DNA of 64,000 bases from Steromphala cineraria (Eukaryota; Mollusca; Gastropoda; Trochida; Trochidae): contig OU744730.1 of NCBI GenBank assembly GCA_916613615.1, forward strand, positions 20,710,406-20,774,405. The letters run 5' to 3'. Positions 24,017 through 36,885 of the stretch are shown piece after piece. Numbering within the stretch: the first letter of the stretch is position 1; each line of letters starts with the position of its first letter. Both the position numbers and the translations under genes were made by a program. The notes under the pieces were generated by a model, which saw nothing but the letters and a program-made list of their open reading frames with translations, had not been told where the DNA came from and made no database searches.

Positions 24017-25967
24017 AAAATATGGCTTGTGATGCATGTGAAATAAAATAAAATTGAGAAAAAGCAATAATATCTCAGGGTAAATCAACAAATGTATGTA
24101 TTCTTGATACAATATGATTTTAATGTAACATAGATCCAATTTAATCTCCATGCCAAAAAATCAAATGGAAAGGGAGTGGCATGCAATCTCAAAGGTAAAT
24201 ATAAGAAATATTTAGCAATAACATCATGGTAGTTTAAGAATATGCACAAATGAATAAACAATTTGTAAGTAAACAAAAAGATTATATTTGATTTACATTT
24301 CATAATTCCTATTCATATTGATAATTGAAACAAATCCAGAAAAAAGGTTACAATTATATGTTTAATGTAAACAACTAACTTTAAGACACAAACAACAAAA
24401 AATATCTTTGCTAATGTACATATTTTTCAGAAAAGTCATTAATAATTTAGTTAATTTGGTTACCTACCGGTAATTGATATTGATCATGAAAAAACAGAAA
24501 TACATATAAACAATAACATCCTATCATTAACTCCATACATTAGCCCAGGCTTAATGATCATTTTATTTTTATAACTTTTAGAAGTGAAATATCTAAAGAA
24601 AAATCTCAAAACACATTAATCAACCTCAATTACCAGAAGTACATGTACCTATCATGATGGAGTCATTAAACTATTTTGCTATGTTATAAAAGACCGATAA
24701 AGTTAATGTATTCATACAACCTATGCTTATCAGCAAAACAAATGATAAAGAGTTATTAATCATTGAGAATAGCTTTTGATATTTTGTTTTGTAAGACTTG
24801 CTTTATTAATTTCAAGGATCGTTCAAGATATAAACCCAAAGTTCGTAATTTTCTGATATAACCGTTGAAGATGGACCCTTATTAGTGCCAACCAAAACAA
24901 AATGATTATCAGTAAGACTAAACATAAGAGAAAATAGTCAAGGAAGTTGATATCAAAGGCAATTATTTTCTATTAACTACAGGATGTTTAACAGTCAAAT
25001 TTTCTCAATCTAAGAATACAAGCAACATTTATTGTAATTTATGACATGATGAATATTTTCCTGACTGTCTTTGCTGATTATATAGTTTGGTTGAGGACTT
25101 TAATATATTGTTTTGGAAAAATTTAACATATCAGTTATTTTAATGAGGTATCCTAACGTGAAGTCAAAGTTGATTAATCAGGCCTAATGTTGACCCAGCA
25201 TGCGTTGTTGAAATGGATGAATCATAAATATGTTTTAGGATAAAAACAAAATAGTTTGAAACTAGTATAGTGATGATATTAATTTTTTAAATTAAGAAAA
25301 TAAAGAAATTCAAAAAGACTTGAAAAATCCCACATTTTAATTATTTTCAAATTAGAAATTGAAGTCTATGGGACTTGAGTTGCATGTTGGTAATTTGGGG
25401 TTAAAAACGACTATCAAGTGTTTAATATTTTACAGTTCAGAATATGCTCTATAGAAAGGCATCAATATGAATCATTATAGTATCAAATAGTTTTCACTAT
25501 CCAGGAAAAAACAGTGGGAACATTTGCTAATTTTGGATAATCAACACTGTTTGTTCTCATTAAGGAACTCATACATTTCACAATCGGAATAGAGCAATAT
25601 ACAATGCTTACTTCATCAAGTATATGAACTTTTTATTCTTAAATATTAATTATTGGATGATCCTTGATTTGTTGTTAATGAGGTGCTAAATATAAGTCAC
25701 CAAGCCAAATGGATTGGTACACAAACATGAAACATTGGTCCGTTCTGGATACCATATAGAAAAGCTAGACTGACCGATGCATTCACTTTGACAATGATTC
25801 TCACAAACAGGAACTTTTTGCAAGATAAAACAGGAAAGGATTGCAATTCCTTCAAAAAGAAAACAAGAAACAAGAAAACACAGTATATGAAGAATAAAGA
25901 TGGAATGTGAGAAAACAGCACAAAAGATATACATACATAATCACTCATAACTGCAATTGTCACATCC
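24017..25967. other. AT-rich intergenic DNA, nothing recognised
   Basis: No gene, RNA or repeat supported. Overlapping short minus-strand frames at 25686-25963 are hydrophobic only because the DNA is T-rich. Confidence 0.5.
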
Positions 25968-26207
25968 TGTCTCAGGGTACGAACATAACGCTAACTCCAC
26001 CAATCTGTACCCTGGGCTAAGATACGCTCACACGGCTGGACTTGGGATATAGCCAATCAAATCATTATCTCGTTGAAATTTTATCTAGAAGGTGGCGAGA
26101 AATTGATTTGATTAGCTGTATCCCAAGTCAGATCGAGCAAGCGAATCTAGCTTCTGAGCCCAGGGTAAAGATTAGTGGAGTTAGCGTAAGGTTCCTACCC
26201 TGAGACA
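25968..26207. mobile_element. Fold-back MITE with TGTCTCAGGGTA ends
   Basis: TGTCTCAGGGTA (25968-25979) and TACCCTGAGACA (26196-26207) are perfect complements. The arms stay complementary, with gaps, for about 110 bases each (CGCTAACTCCAC, TACCCTGGGCT, CTTGGGATA, AATCAAATCA), so the whole 240 bases can fold into one long hairpin. TGCAATT lies just outside both ends (25952 and 26211) and could be a target duplication, though not tightly adjacent. Confidence 0.82.
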
Positions 26208-28300
26208 AGATGCAATTATTAAAGAATGTTACTTAAAACAATATTACAATAGTAGATTAGTCTAAATTTCTCAAAGCTTTCTAAGCACAAAGAAAGCCTG
26301 AAGTACCATACACTGAAAGCTGGCTAAAGCATCAGTTTTCACTAAAATTGCTTTGAGATTTATTTCATATTTGCTAGCACTGTTTTGGCAATATTTCAGC
26401 TGTAACATTTGCTTTGAAAATAACTCATAATGTTAATGCCACCCTGGCATTAATACAGTCATGATGATTCTTAAATTGAGAATATGACAAACTTTTCGTA
26501 TTCAAATTCAGTTTGGGAATCTGGTAGAATTACAGTAAGCAGTTGGAAACACTGAACTATTGGCACTAGAAAAATAAAATTTGCTTCTATCATTAGATTT
26601 AAACACTGATCTCAACAGGTGACCTAATGCATTTTTCTACTTATCAAACCTGAAGAATCACATCAGATGATTTTAAAACAGGAAATGAAGATTGCCAATT
26701 AAAAGAAAATAAGTAATTGCACCATTGAGAAAACACTGTTTGATATACAAAGGTATATTGGCACACTTTGAGAATAGCACATAAAATATCTGAAATAGTT
26801 TACCAAATAAATTGAATTCGCAAAATTTTGTTGTTGTTGTTGATAATACAAACATTTAAATTTTGATTTCTAAGTTTTGAATTTTTCCACAGAGATACAA
26901 TAACCTAAGAAAGCACAAAGGTAAAAGTGGGACCATTTTAGATCTAGTAACACTAATTACAAATTTCATCTGAATTGTTTTGATTATTAAGGAACATCAC
27001 ATACCAAAACTTAATGCTGGCATGAAATAAAATCTGAAACAACATTAAGGATATACAATGTTGTAAATCCTAAAACTAAATCCTAACTGTTCAATTTTAA
27101 CGAGTCAAATATTTTAAAAGGAAGAGTGAGTCGGGTTTTACATGCTAATTTTTTTAAACCTTTTCAGAGAGAGACGGTGAAAGGAATTGAAAGGTTAAGA
27201 GAACAGGCAGAAAAAGACAGAGTTTGGGACTTAACCGGAGGAAAACCTGCATCAACACTTTAACTTTAGTGTGAAACTACGTTTAAGAGAATTTCACTAC
27301 GTTTAAGAGAAGCACAAAGAAACAATGAACAACGAATGTACATGTGTTGGGACATTACATCAAAGTATACACATAAGGCAGTTGGATAACATATGGCAGT
27401 AACACATATCACACTTCACAATCACAGACTCGTATACAAGTAGGTATGGCACAACTGTCAATTTCATATTTTGACTTTCATTGCTCATATTAAACAAACC
27501 ATTAATAAACTTGTTTTTGACACAATTTTTTTTGATATTGTGAACATTGAAAACTGTGAGCTTATTTTGTACATCAAATGGACAAATGCAATTAATCAAA
27601 TTAATGTTGAAATCTTATGAAGCACATATACATCAAAATCTTAAAGATGTTTTTCTCTCCAAGCAAAAAAGATTCAAAGTTTAATATCAGATCTATCAAC
27701 TGGCAAGACAGATTACCAAGAAATACAAACTTTCTCTAGAGAGTGTCCTTAAAGAAGGAGACTAGTTAAAGTACAGGAACATTTCACCATCGACTACTTA
27801 TCGACTATATATTTGTTTGTAAATACATCTACTACCCTGTAAAGAATCAAAGATTTCCTAATATATATGACATAAATAAGATTGATTACGACAAATACAC
27901 ATACTGCAGAAATATAATTATATAACTGGAGAGACACTATTCAGCACCTACGTAAGGATACATATTTTTTTCATTTTAAAAAGTGTCCTTGTATCAACTT
28001 TGGATCCATCAACAAACATGAACAGGGCATCAACACATGTTTATATCAAAGGGTCTCAACCACAAGAGAATGAAGTATGTCAAGCTCATGTTTCCATCAA
28101 ACAAGACATCTATTTCATTAGGGTTTTGCATTTTTAATCAATGAATAGATACAAAAGTTTCATAGAGTCATTCAACAATGGAGAGACCATTTACAATTGA
28201 AATTCAGTAAGATCAAGTGATTTTACAAAGACAAAAAATAATCACGCTTGACAGTACACTAAGTCCAACAAAAAAGGATATATGAATGAAAAGAAGCCTA
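26208..28300. other. AT-rich intergenic DNA, nothing recognised
   Basis: No coding exon, RNA or dispersed repeat could be supported. It has short A/T runs and a (TTG)n patch at about 26829. Confidence 0.5.
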
Positions 28301-28439
28301 GATTCCAGTATTGACAAGATTTAAGTGATGAATGGATTTCAGTGATAAATAGAATCCAGTAAATTACAAGATAGCAAGATTCAAATGTTGCCCCGATTAG
28401 TTATATATTATGTGATTACTTAAGTGATATCAGCATCCT

Positions 28440-28990
28440 AGCAACAAGACTTTAGTCATGCCTAGCTCACAATGATGAAAAATTTTGTGGATTCCAGTGA
28501 TTACAATTTTGAAATGATGGAACATCTCCAATGATGACAAATTTTAAGTGATGCTAGCATTAAAGTGATTACAAATTTAAAATGATGCCTGGATTCAAGT
28601 GATTACAAACTTGAAATGATGCCTGGATCCTAGTGATGACAAAACTCAGTTGATGCTGAATTTCAAGGTGCCTTGCTCTGAATGTTCTAGTGATTACAAA
28701 CTTAAGTGAAGCCTGTATCCCAGTGATCACAAGTGGTGCTTGTATCCATGTGGTGCTTGATTCAAGTGCATGATGCTTACATCCAAGTGATGCTGATTCA
28801 AGTGCATGATGCTTGCATCCAAGTGATGCTGATTCAAGTGCATGATGCTTGTATCCATGTGGTGCTGGATTCAAGTGCATGATGCTTGCATCCAAGTGAT
28901 GCTGGATTCAAGTGCATGATGCTTGCATCCAAGTGATGCTGGATTCAAGTGCATGATGCTTGTATCCAAGTGATGCTGATTCAAGTGATG
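28440..28990. repeat. 36-37-bp minisatellite with a decayed flank
   Basis: From about 28720 to 28990 a 36-37-base unit repeats with few changes; core words are GATTCAAGTGCATGATGC and TTGCATCCAAGTGATG. Leftward to about 28440 the same words appear in diverged form (GTGATTACAAA, TGATGCCTGGAT). The 108-codon minus-strand frame with repeated HHALES peptides is simply this repeat translated. Confidence 0.88.
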
Positions 28991-30235
28991 CCCTGTTCTG
29001 TAGGTTCTTCAGCTGATACAAGGACTTGTCCTGCTACCAAGAGATGATACAATTGTTTGTTGTTCCTCAGCAAGTAGTCTGTCATCTTCCCAAATATCCT
29101 TTTCCTTGTATCCAAACCTGAATCAACAAATAAGCAGTGAAGTAAGGTGTGAAATCTTTGATATATAATTCCAATTTTTTTTATAAAAACTGAAATGTTA
29201 TGTGATCTGCGGGCAAGTAACAATTTATCTAGGGTATTTGGTATCTTATCCTGTTGTTACTTTATTGTAATCTCATCATCATGTCCATATTGCTGTATTC
29301 CCATTTGCCCATTTGCTTGAAAACAGTATAAGGATCTATACTGAAACATCGCTACTTTCTACAATAAAGAAGTTGATAACCCATTAACACCTTGTCTTAA
29401 GTTGCCTTCTTGATATTTTGAACTTCTAAAAATGGCTCTCTAACAACTTGACAGTGATTTATAGTGAAGACTGGGCCAGTGATTTCATTGGTGACTTTTG
29501 TGTCAACCCTGACGAAAAGGTTGTTATTTGATGACATGACCTGTAAGTCTGAACAAGATAAACACTTATACTGCTGACTCTAACCTTTCTGAGTGACCAA
29601 TATTACAGGAATTACAACTTGTCAACAATGAAAAAGCATCAACATTGGTCACTACCTGCAGGGCACTATACATATACGATAATCTTTGGTAAAGTTAAGA
29701 AAAGAAGTTAAGGAAAGACATGGGATACATGGTATAAGGACAGGACAGGACAGGACAGAGTTCAGTGGTGCCTGCTTGTCAAGTTAAGCATCAAGATTGT
29801 CCACTACCTGTCAAGCACAGTACTCAGTTGGAATAACCTTGGGTAACCGGTAAATACGGGATCCATGGTATAAGCCAAATACATGAAACAGGATCGACTG
29901 TAGTGTAACTTGTTTAACATAGTTAAAAGTCCCAGAGATGAAAAAAATAATAAATTAAGTTGGTCTGTTGATTTATAAACCTATAACCTATTTAAAATGA
30001 CATTTAAAAAATATGACAATTTGTAAACTTAAGATATGAAGAACTATGGTTCATCACTTCGGAAGATCTGATGATTGAAGTTAGCTGATGATGTGTGTAC
30101 ACGAGGCACCTACAGCATCTCCTAGCAACTAGATATATAATGTTCTTGTGATGGAATACCCTGGGAGAATACAGACACTGACTTCTCATTGAAGGTTGTC
30201 ATTCACAGGTCACATTAGTTATAAGGACAATGTGT
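28991..30235. other. Intergenic DNA, nothing recognised
   Basis: No gene supported. A short (GGACA)n run lies at about 29739-29758, and AAGTTAAG-type words recur around 29690 and 29780. Confidence 0.45.
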
Positions 30236-30340
30236 CAAAGATCTTATGGTAAATATCATAGAGAGAAAGTCCGCAAAACCATTGTCAATATCATTGTGAT
30301 AAAACCTGTCAATATGGATGGGTGTAAGGTGATTCAGGGT
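30236..30340 (+). repeat. Direct repeat, copy 1 of 2
   Basis: TATGGTAAATATCATA, GAGAAAGTC, CCTGTCAATATGGA and AAGGTGATTCAGGGTTT recur in the same order at 30738-30842. The two copies, about 505 bases apart, differ at several positions, so the duplication is not recent. A MITE and a SINE lie between them. Confidence 0.8.
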
Positions 30341-30412
30341 TTAACCCTTTCACCCCAACAAGTCAGAAATCAGGCTCAGCTTGTTACTGTTTTCTTAGGG
30401 GTGAAGGGTTAA
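30341..30412. mobile_element. 72-bp TTAACCCTTTCACCCC miniature inverted-repeat element
   Basis: TTAACCCTTTCACCCC (30341-30356) is matched by GGGGTGAAGGGTTAA (30398-30412). Internal words AAGTCAGAAAT and TTGTTACTG recur in the 51.7 kb copy as AGCCAGAAAT and TTGTTACTG, which shows they are one family. Confidence 0.75.
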
Positions 30413-30477
30413 GGTTATAAGAGCACTGCCCAATTGGTTTGTATTTCTCTGAATCTCATTAGTAAGAAGTTAGGTAA

Positions 30478-30702
30478 TTTGGGGATTAACAACACTTTCA
30501 AGAGTATTTCGCTTATATCACGGCTGCTAGCATTATTGCAGGGGGAAAGTCTGCAACACCATTCTGGCTATGCATTGTGTTGAAACCTGCAGATATCATT
30601 TAATTGGAACCATGGGTGGTACAAAGCTGAAATTCAGTGTAGCATTGAACCCAAACCCGACTGCGTGTAGAACAGTTCCCTACTGCAGATAAAGTTGCCA
30701 AA
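30478..30702 (-). mobile_element. SINE copy lacking its tRNA head
   Basis: Contains the tail and body (TATTTCGCTTATATCACGGC, GCAGGGGGAAAGTC, GGCTATGCATTG, AACCATGGGTGGTA, TTCAGTGTAGCATTGAACCC) of the SINE family. It ends before the Pol III boxes, so it is 5'-truncated, as expected for incomplete reverse transcription. Confidence 0.8.
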
Positions 30703-30737
30703 ATTAGTTATCAAACCGACATAGTGGCAAAGAATAT

Positions 30738-30842
30738 ATCATATGGTAAATATCATAAAGAGAAGTCTGCAAAATCTTTGTCAATATAATTGTGTTAAAA
30801 CCTGTCAATATGGAGGGAATAAGGTGATTCAGGGTTTAAACC
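30738..30842 (+). repeat. Direct repeat, copy 2 of 2
   Basis: Diverged second copy of 30236-30340 (see there). It begins directly after the truncated SINE. Confidence 0.8.
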
Positions 30843-32090
30843 TGTCACTGCTTCAACATGTGAATGATCTGGTATCAAAGTTGCCTTTTGCTTATTTCAT
30901 ACTTAATCATACTTTTTTGATAAAAACAGAATAAAATGGAAGGTTGTTTAGTAATCTCTTTATATGTTGTTGAATTACGCTCAATCCTAACCTCATGAAA
31001 AGCGTTATTTTTAGCATCTTTTTCTTATAAGAATTCAAACATTTTTTGAAAATGAAATTTCAAACAATTGGTAAGAACACTACTCTTGAGAAAAGTTATA
31101 ATTTTCTATTATTTGTATCAACCGTAGACAAATTTGATAGAATGCATGACCCTACCATTGTCAAATCAAGTACAGGAAATAAAAAAAAATGATTTAGATG
31201 CAAAACAAGTCAAAGTAATTAATTTATAAGAATATCATGCAAAACATGGAAACTTCAGCAAATAACAAATATATTTTAGTAAAAAAATTGTGACACTATA
31301 AAAGCTACTAGTTTTTTAAGCAACAACAATTTTGAAACAAAAGCTGACGCAATGAATACAGGCATAAAAACCAAGAAGACACAAGAAAGCAAGATCAAAA
31401 AGGTTAGTTTTAAAAGATGACCAAATGAAAGAAAACAAACTAGAAGTGAATAAAACATTAGATTCACAAGAGGATTTTGCAGTTATTGGACTGCTAAAAG
31501 TAAACTTATTAACAATGATTAATGCAGAGACCAATTTGCCTGACAAATGTTTCAATCTTGTTTCTCTAATCAATGAGAAACTGTACAGAGGCTGCATTTT
31601 ATTGTTTTACGATTTATCTGAACTGCTACTTGAAGTGCAATCCCTGCGGAAACTAAATCAAAGGTGAAGTAAAATAACTCCGAAACAACGTGAATATCAC
31701 AGTGGTGCTTCCATTTCAAACTTTTGATCTATTCTAATTGCACAGATGTGACAGGAATTTACATAGTAATTGAATAAAGTTGAAACAAAAGTATTGACCA
31801 AACCGTTGAAATTGGATTCTGCAGACTAAGACTGATGAGAAATATGTAATTGTTAAACTGACATTTTAAACTCCATCAACAAGGGATGCTCTCAAAGACA
31901 GAGAAATCCACAACAAACGGAATCCGTTGATGCGAAATCAACGCTATTGAATAAAAGGTCCCGGTTGAAACAACAGCATATGCGAGTTATAATTATTCAT
32001 GCATATTTTCATGACATCATCACAAGATTCACAATAAAACTAAAAACCCTCAATACTCATTTGCATAATTTGGAAATTTAAAATCTTTTG
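30843..32090. other. AT-rich intergenic DNA, nothing recognised
   Basis: Overlapping short frames on both strands (31276-31667) have no recognisable motif, and their codon use follows the AT background. A coding exon is not supported. Confidence 0.45.
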
Positions 32091-32094
32091 TGAA

Positions 32095-33120
32095 TCCTCC
32101 ACGGAACCAGTGAGAGTGGTTTGCGCTAATGAGCAGCGGCGAAATGTACGCTACATTACACCTAGGTCGTACAAACACGTTACCGCTTTCAAAAACCAAA
32201 GTGTTAGGGCCTGTAAATGAAGAAACAGTTGATCGGCGTAAAAAAAGTAATCTTGCTCGCTTTTGAACCAGCTGTTTTTAGAAAGTCAGCGCAAATAATG
32301 GTTTGGAGGACTCTTAGAGATCAGATGGGCACACAAAAATTCATTTAGTAGACTGACATTTTTCCAATTTCAATTCACACCTAATTAACCTGCCCAATGT
32401 GCTAACTACGCGTCCGTCACTACGCTGTTAATTAACAGAGGTGGAGGATTGTTCCCTGTAATAATGTAGCCGAGGCATATTCCCCTCTCATTGATTTCCT
32501 CCACAGAGATTGAACATTTCAGGCAATTAGCTTGACTTTAATTGTTTCTATGTCCCAAGCTTAATTTTCGTAAGTGTGAAAAGCCCTTGTTTGATCCGCA
32601 CTCGCAGTTATAAATGATTCACATGGCAAACGCTGACAGATATGGAACACATTTGCCAGAAATCGCATCATTTCAAACATTTCTGCCCGAGAATCTACAA
32701 AAACATGCTGGTCTAAACAAATGAATATCGAAAGGTTCACAGATGATGTTTTTTAATTCAGGATTCCCTCTGTGACATTTTGATGCGTAATCGAGTCGAC
32801 ATCAAACGGCCGCTAGAGATTTCAACACCTTGCTGCAGGAGGCAGCTGCTTCTGTTACATAATAATTTCCCCATGTGCAAGTAACGGTAGTTATGTTGGC
32901 ACAAACGCAGACCACAACAACAGGATGTGTTAGAATGCCTCGGCCGAATGATGTTAATTATTTCGGTGTGATTAATGACACTTCTCTACACAAAGGAAGC
33001 TGGGACAAACAGTCTTAGGTTCAAATGAGGATCTCGCGAGTGGAATAGGTACAGAGATTTGGGTTTGTGTAGATAAGTTCTACCCTTCCTATCCCCTGAC
33101 ATTTCCTGTTATGTAACCAT
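32095..33120. promoter_or_regulatory. Candidate conserved non-coding regulatory block
   Basis: Repeat-free and complex, with a perfect 14-base palindrome CTGTTAATTAACAG (32425-32438) that resembles an HNF1-type site, CTAATTAACC (32381), TTGATGCGTAAT, CGGCCGCTAGAG and TTAATTATTTCGGTGTGATT (about 32954). There are no coding features. This is the clearest enhancer-like cluster in the left half. Function is inferred from texture. Confidence 0.42.
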
Positions 33121-33699
33121 CATGTCTACACGCTCCTAGCATATGGCCACTCAATTTACCTGCAATTTGTCCAAAAAGAATTCTTCCAACATGATTCTCT
33201 TTTTTATTACATTGTTAATGAGATATGATCTTTGTTATTAATTTAGGTAATTATCAATATTATTTTGTATGTTTATCATAAATTGCAATATTCTAGTAGA
33301 ATAATCTTTAGGGTACCAAATTATTTTAACTTCACTCAAAATAGTTTACTGTTGATAGGTAATAGAACATTTCAAGTACTTATAAGCATAAATTCCCCTT
33401 CAGATTGAAGTAACAAATATATGAGACTATGTGGGCATCATTAAAAAGAAAATTATTCACATATTCTATTTACAAGGAAGAAATTCTTTCAAAGTTGAGT
33501 TATTCTTAACAATGTTAACTCTTGTCTTGAAACCTATTTCATTGTACTTAACCATAGAAGTAGTTCATTCAAGGAATATATTGTTCAATATCCTTAAATC
33601 CCCCAAATTTAAAAAAAAAGAAGAAGATGTTTTATTGTTATTGTCCCGAAGTAGAATGGTGAAATCACTTAGTATACAATGATAAGTATTCTAAACACC
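33121..33699. other. AT-rich spacer
   Basis: AT-rich DNA between two candidate regulatory blocks. The 83-codon frame at 33431-33682 contains a poly-lysine run from an A-rich tract and is not credible. Confidence 0.45.
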
Positions 33700-34420
33700 G
33701 CGAGACCAGATGATAAGTGAAATCATCGTCCATTGTATCTATCCCTGTTATCGTATTAGCGCAACATCAAAGCAGTAGGAAGGAAGCGATGAGGATTCTA
33801 TGATAATGAGGGACCGTCTGTACCTACGTAAGGGTCAGTGCAAGTCTCAGTCGATGCCCCAATTAAACAGGCACAAACGTGATTTACAAAGCTAATTATT
33901 TGGACTGAATATGACCATTTTCTGCCTTCAACGTCAACGTTTTTTCATTAATCAATTTACGCAAAATCTCTTCCAGCCATGCACGATGGGCCAATTTTTA
34001 ATGAACTAACATTTCACACTTGAGTGAGAATTGCTGAAAAAGTGGCCCAATCAGCTAGCTTTTGATCAATTTACTGGCAGCAATTTTTTGCTTCAGTGTT
34101 GATCCTACTGAGAGTGGAAGACCAGTGCGAGACGAATGTAGAAAAGGCTGAAATTATACCTTTTATTACCCATGATCCTGCATAATTCTCATTAAGATGC
34201 AGACGTAAACGAATGCTAGTCTGGAAGATTTTACTGAGGCAGGACCTTCTCTGTGGACTTATTCACCAGTTTTGTATTCAAATCGCTCTTTTATGGGCAA
34301 GCTAATTATTAAAATGAACGTCAGGAACAGGCTTATATCTGAGATAATCGCTGCTCTGAAATAACGCTTACCCAATTCGCTTTACATAAATGTCTACTGA
34401 GAAGACTGAATGTTAAATTT
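33700..34420. promoter_or_regulatory. Candidate conserved non-coding regulatory block
   Basis: Repeat-free, with CCAATTAAACAGGCACAAAC, two copies of AAGCTAATTATT (about 33890 and 34301), CATTAATCAATTTACGC and AAACGTGATTTAC. Homeodomain-type ATTA cores are dense. No coding potential. Confidence 0.38.
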
Positions 34421-35558
34421 TGAATGACATAGACAGTGCAATCATTTTGGGAGCCATCTCGATGATAAAAATGGATCATTATCGTAATCTTCATTTACCT
34501 ATATGAACATACTTTGATCATTTTGGAAGATAATGATGCTCTGTCTAACCCTGTGTAATCAAGCGGACACCAATGGTCCCCGTGATGTGAAAGGTCCATT
34601 GAAATTTGGCAACTATCCTAAAGTAAGAGTGACAATATCCCTGCAAATAGATCTCAATATTCTAGTGTCCATTTGTTCTAGTACATCTAATTTTGCAAGG
34701 AGTTCTTTAAAGTGTACTTTGCTAATGAATATTGTTTTTAAAATCTATTTGAAAGTCCCTTGAATAACATATTTACTTTGACTTTAACTCATTACGGGAT
34801 GCTTCTGAAGCATCTCTTGTTTAAGATTGATCGTGAAACTTTCCTTAAATTAAAGCCATGCATAAACTGCCTTTCTCTTTAACTACTTTTTGAGAGCTCA
34901 AGAATGCAAAAAAAAAGAAATAGAAAATCATTTGAAAATATATAAACATCTTGAAAGTAAACATTTGTTAGAAAATGTACATATTATCCATTGAATAATT
35001 TTCAGGATAATCATAGAAAGGCTCATATTAATCATATTATCACAAGTAATTCCAATAGTCATATTGAAGTGATTCAAACACTTAAAATAGTAATAATTTT
35101 TTAACATTTACAAGTGTGACAAAAAATATTCTAATGAACCATACCTTTAACCATTTTAAAGTTCTCAAATTGTAAATCCTTTTTATAAAGAGCAAAGATT
35201 TCTGTAAATCAGGCATTTCAGATTAGTTTAATAATCAATTTAAATAATCAATAAAAGTCTTTGCATATATGTTATTGCCTAATTCGTGTGAAAGTTCTTG
35301 TCAATGTGAAGATCCACTCCTACAATCATCATTCAAGCTATGAGTTATCATATTCAAAGGATTTGACTCTTTACTACAGCAAAGGAATGAACATTTACAT
35401 TTACCTGTATGACTCAAAACTTTGGTGTAAAGCATATCTTTAGTTCGAGATATTTCTGAATTTTGTAACAAGTTGATATTTCTGTGAATCAGTCTTTTTG
35501 GTAATAAATTCAGCCTAATTATTTTTATATAATTATGTAACTGTCTTAATATTTTTTT
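34421..35558. other. AT-rich intergenic DNA
   Basis: Nothing recognised apart from the palindrome GATGCTTCTGAAGCATC at 34799-34815. Short frames here are not convincing. Confidence 0.45.
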
Positions 35559-35725
35559 AAATTATCATTATCATCATCATCATCATCATTATATGAATGT
35601 TTATATTTATTATTATATGAATATTTATACTTATATTCACCTGATCATCATCATCATCATCATTATATGAATATTTATATTTATTATTATTATTATATGA
35701 ATATTTATATTTATATTCACCTGAA
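35559..35725. repeat. (ATC)n/(ATT)n compound simple repeat
   Basis: Runs of ATC trinucleotides pass into TATTATTATATGAATATTTA blocks. A unit of roughly 80 bases ending in TATATTCACCTGA occurs twice. The 68-codon minus-strand frame rich in Asp, Asn, Tyr and Met is the repeat in translation. Confidence 0.88.
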
Positions 35726-36126
35726 TGCTGCCAACTATATTCTGAGAAAATCCCATCCCACAATCTTAACTTAAGCTGTGAGTGATCACATTTTAATGAA
35801 TTAATTAGCTCTAATTACAGCAAAATAAAAAGGATATAGATTATTCTACTAAAGCACATCTTAAGTTGTAAGTTCTGAATTGTTAATTTCCTTTGATTTA
35901 TTTTCAAATTATCTTAAAGCTGCTTGATATAGTCGAAGACGATCCACTCCTCCGCAGTAGCCTTGCTATGAGTTATCATATTGTTATGGTCTGGCTCTAA
36001 TTACATGCAAAGGTTGCAGGTGTTAATATGTCCTATAATGCTGGCTGTAACAGAATTGCTGAAATTGTTTTGGGGTTAGATATGATGGAATCTGGGATAG
36101 GCAGTGAATAAACATTAACATTACAA

Positions 36127-36380
36127 TATGATAATAATGATAATAGTCCATATGTAATGGGCTTCTCCATGCTAGGTATGCTGAAAGCTCAGGTTCCATC
36201 ATTACCGTGAAGGAATTGTACTTTTGATGCAGCTATTCAGCGCCTTGCGCAGCCCTACAGGTCCATACATTCCTGTTTTCAGGTATCCATTTGTACAGCT
36301 GGGTAGACTAAGTGCAATGTGGATGAAGTGCCTTGCCCAGGGACACAGAAGGATATTCCTAAACCTCTTTGCAAGCTAAC
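36127..36380 (-). repeat. Dispersed short repeat with AAT-rich tail
   Basis: Second copy of the family at 13495: GGAATTGTACTTTTGATGCA, CAGCGCCTTGCGCAGCC, TTCCTGTTTTCAGGTATCC and AGCTGGGTAGACTAAGTG, continuing to GTGCCTTGCCCAGGGACAC. That last phrase is common in LINE or SINE ends of marine animals. It is better preserved at this end than the 13.5 kb copy. Confidence 0.62.
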
Positions 36381-36562
36381 CACCTCTGGGAATTTTCATA
36401 AGGAAAACATGTTTTTCAATAACACGCCCTTGTGAGTGTGACTTAATCAAAATGCTATGATACTATTGACCTCTTGAAAACTAGCTGACGAATTGTCAAG
36501 GCCTCGTTGTACAGGATTGGTTAAAGTCTTACAGCACCTCATGATTCTATTTTTTAATACAA

Positions 36563-36885
36563 GTTGAGGCGAGGTGATATGGGGTTTATCGCCACTTTCA
36601 AGAATATTTCACTTATATCGCGGCAGCTGGTGTTATTGCAGGGAGAAAGCCCGCAAAACTTGTGTGGCTATGTATCGCCATGAAACCTGCGAGCATCGGC
36701 TGGACCTAGCAAAACATGGGTGGTACTGCGCTGACATTCAGTGTAGCATTGCACCCAAACCTGACTGCCCGAAGAAAAGTTCTCTACTGCAGACAAAGTT
36801 GCCAGGAACCATGGCGGGATTCGAACCAAGGACCTCCTGATCCGAAGCCGAAACGCGCCAACCACTGCGCCACTCAACACCCCAC
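36563..36885 (-). mobile_element. tRNA-derived SINE, full-length copy
   Basis: A box TGGCGCAGTGG (36862-36872) and B box GGTTCGAATCC (36817-36827) are intact on the minus strand, followed by the shared body and tail domain ending in a short GAGGCGAGGTGA tail. The overlapping frames on both strands here are SINE translations, not genes. Confidence 0.86.

Noticed and set aside
28569..28895. 108-codon minus-strand frame with repeated HHALESASLGCK peptides, a possible repeat protein
   Set aside because: It lies wholly inside the 36-37-bp minisatellite. The unit length is not consistently a multiple of three, and the frame breaks down into the decayed flank, as expected for translated satellite DNA.
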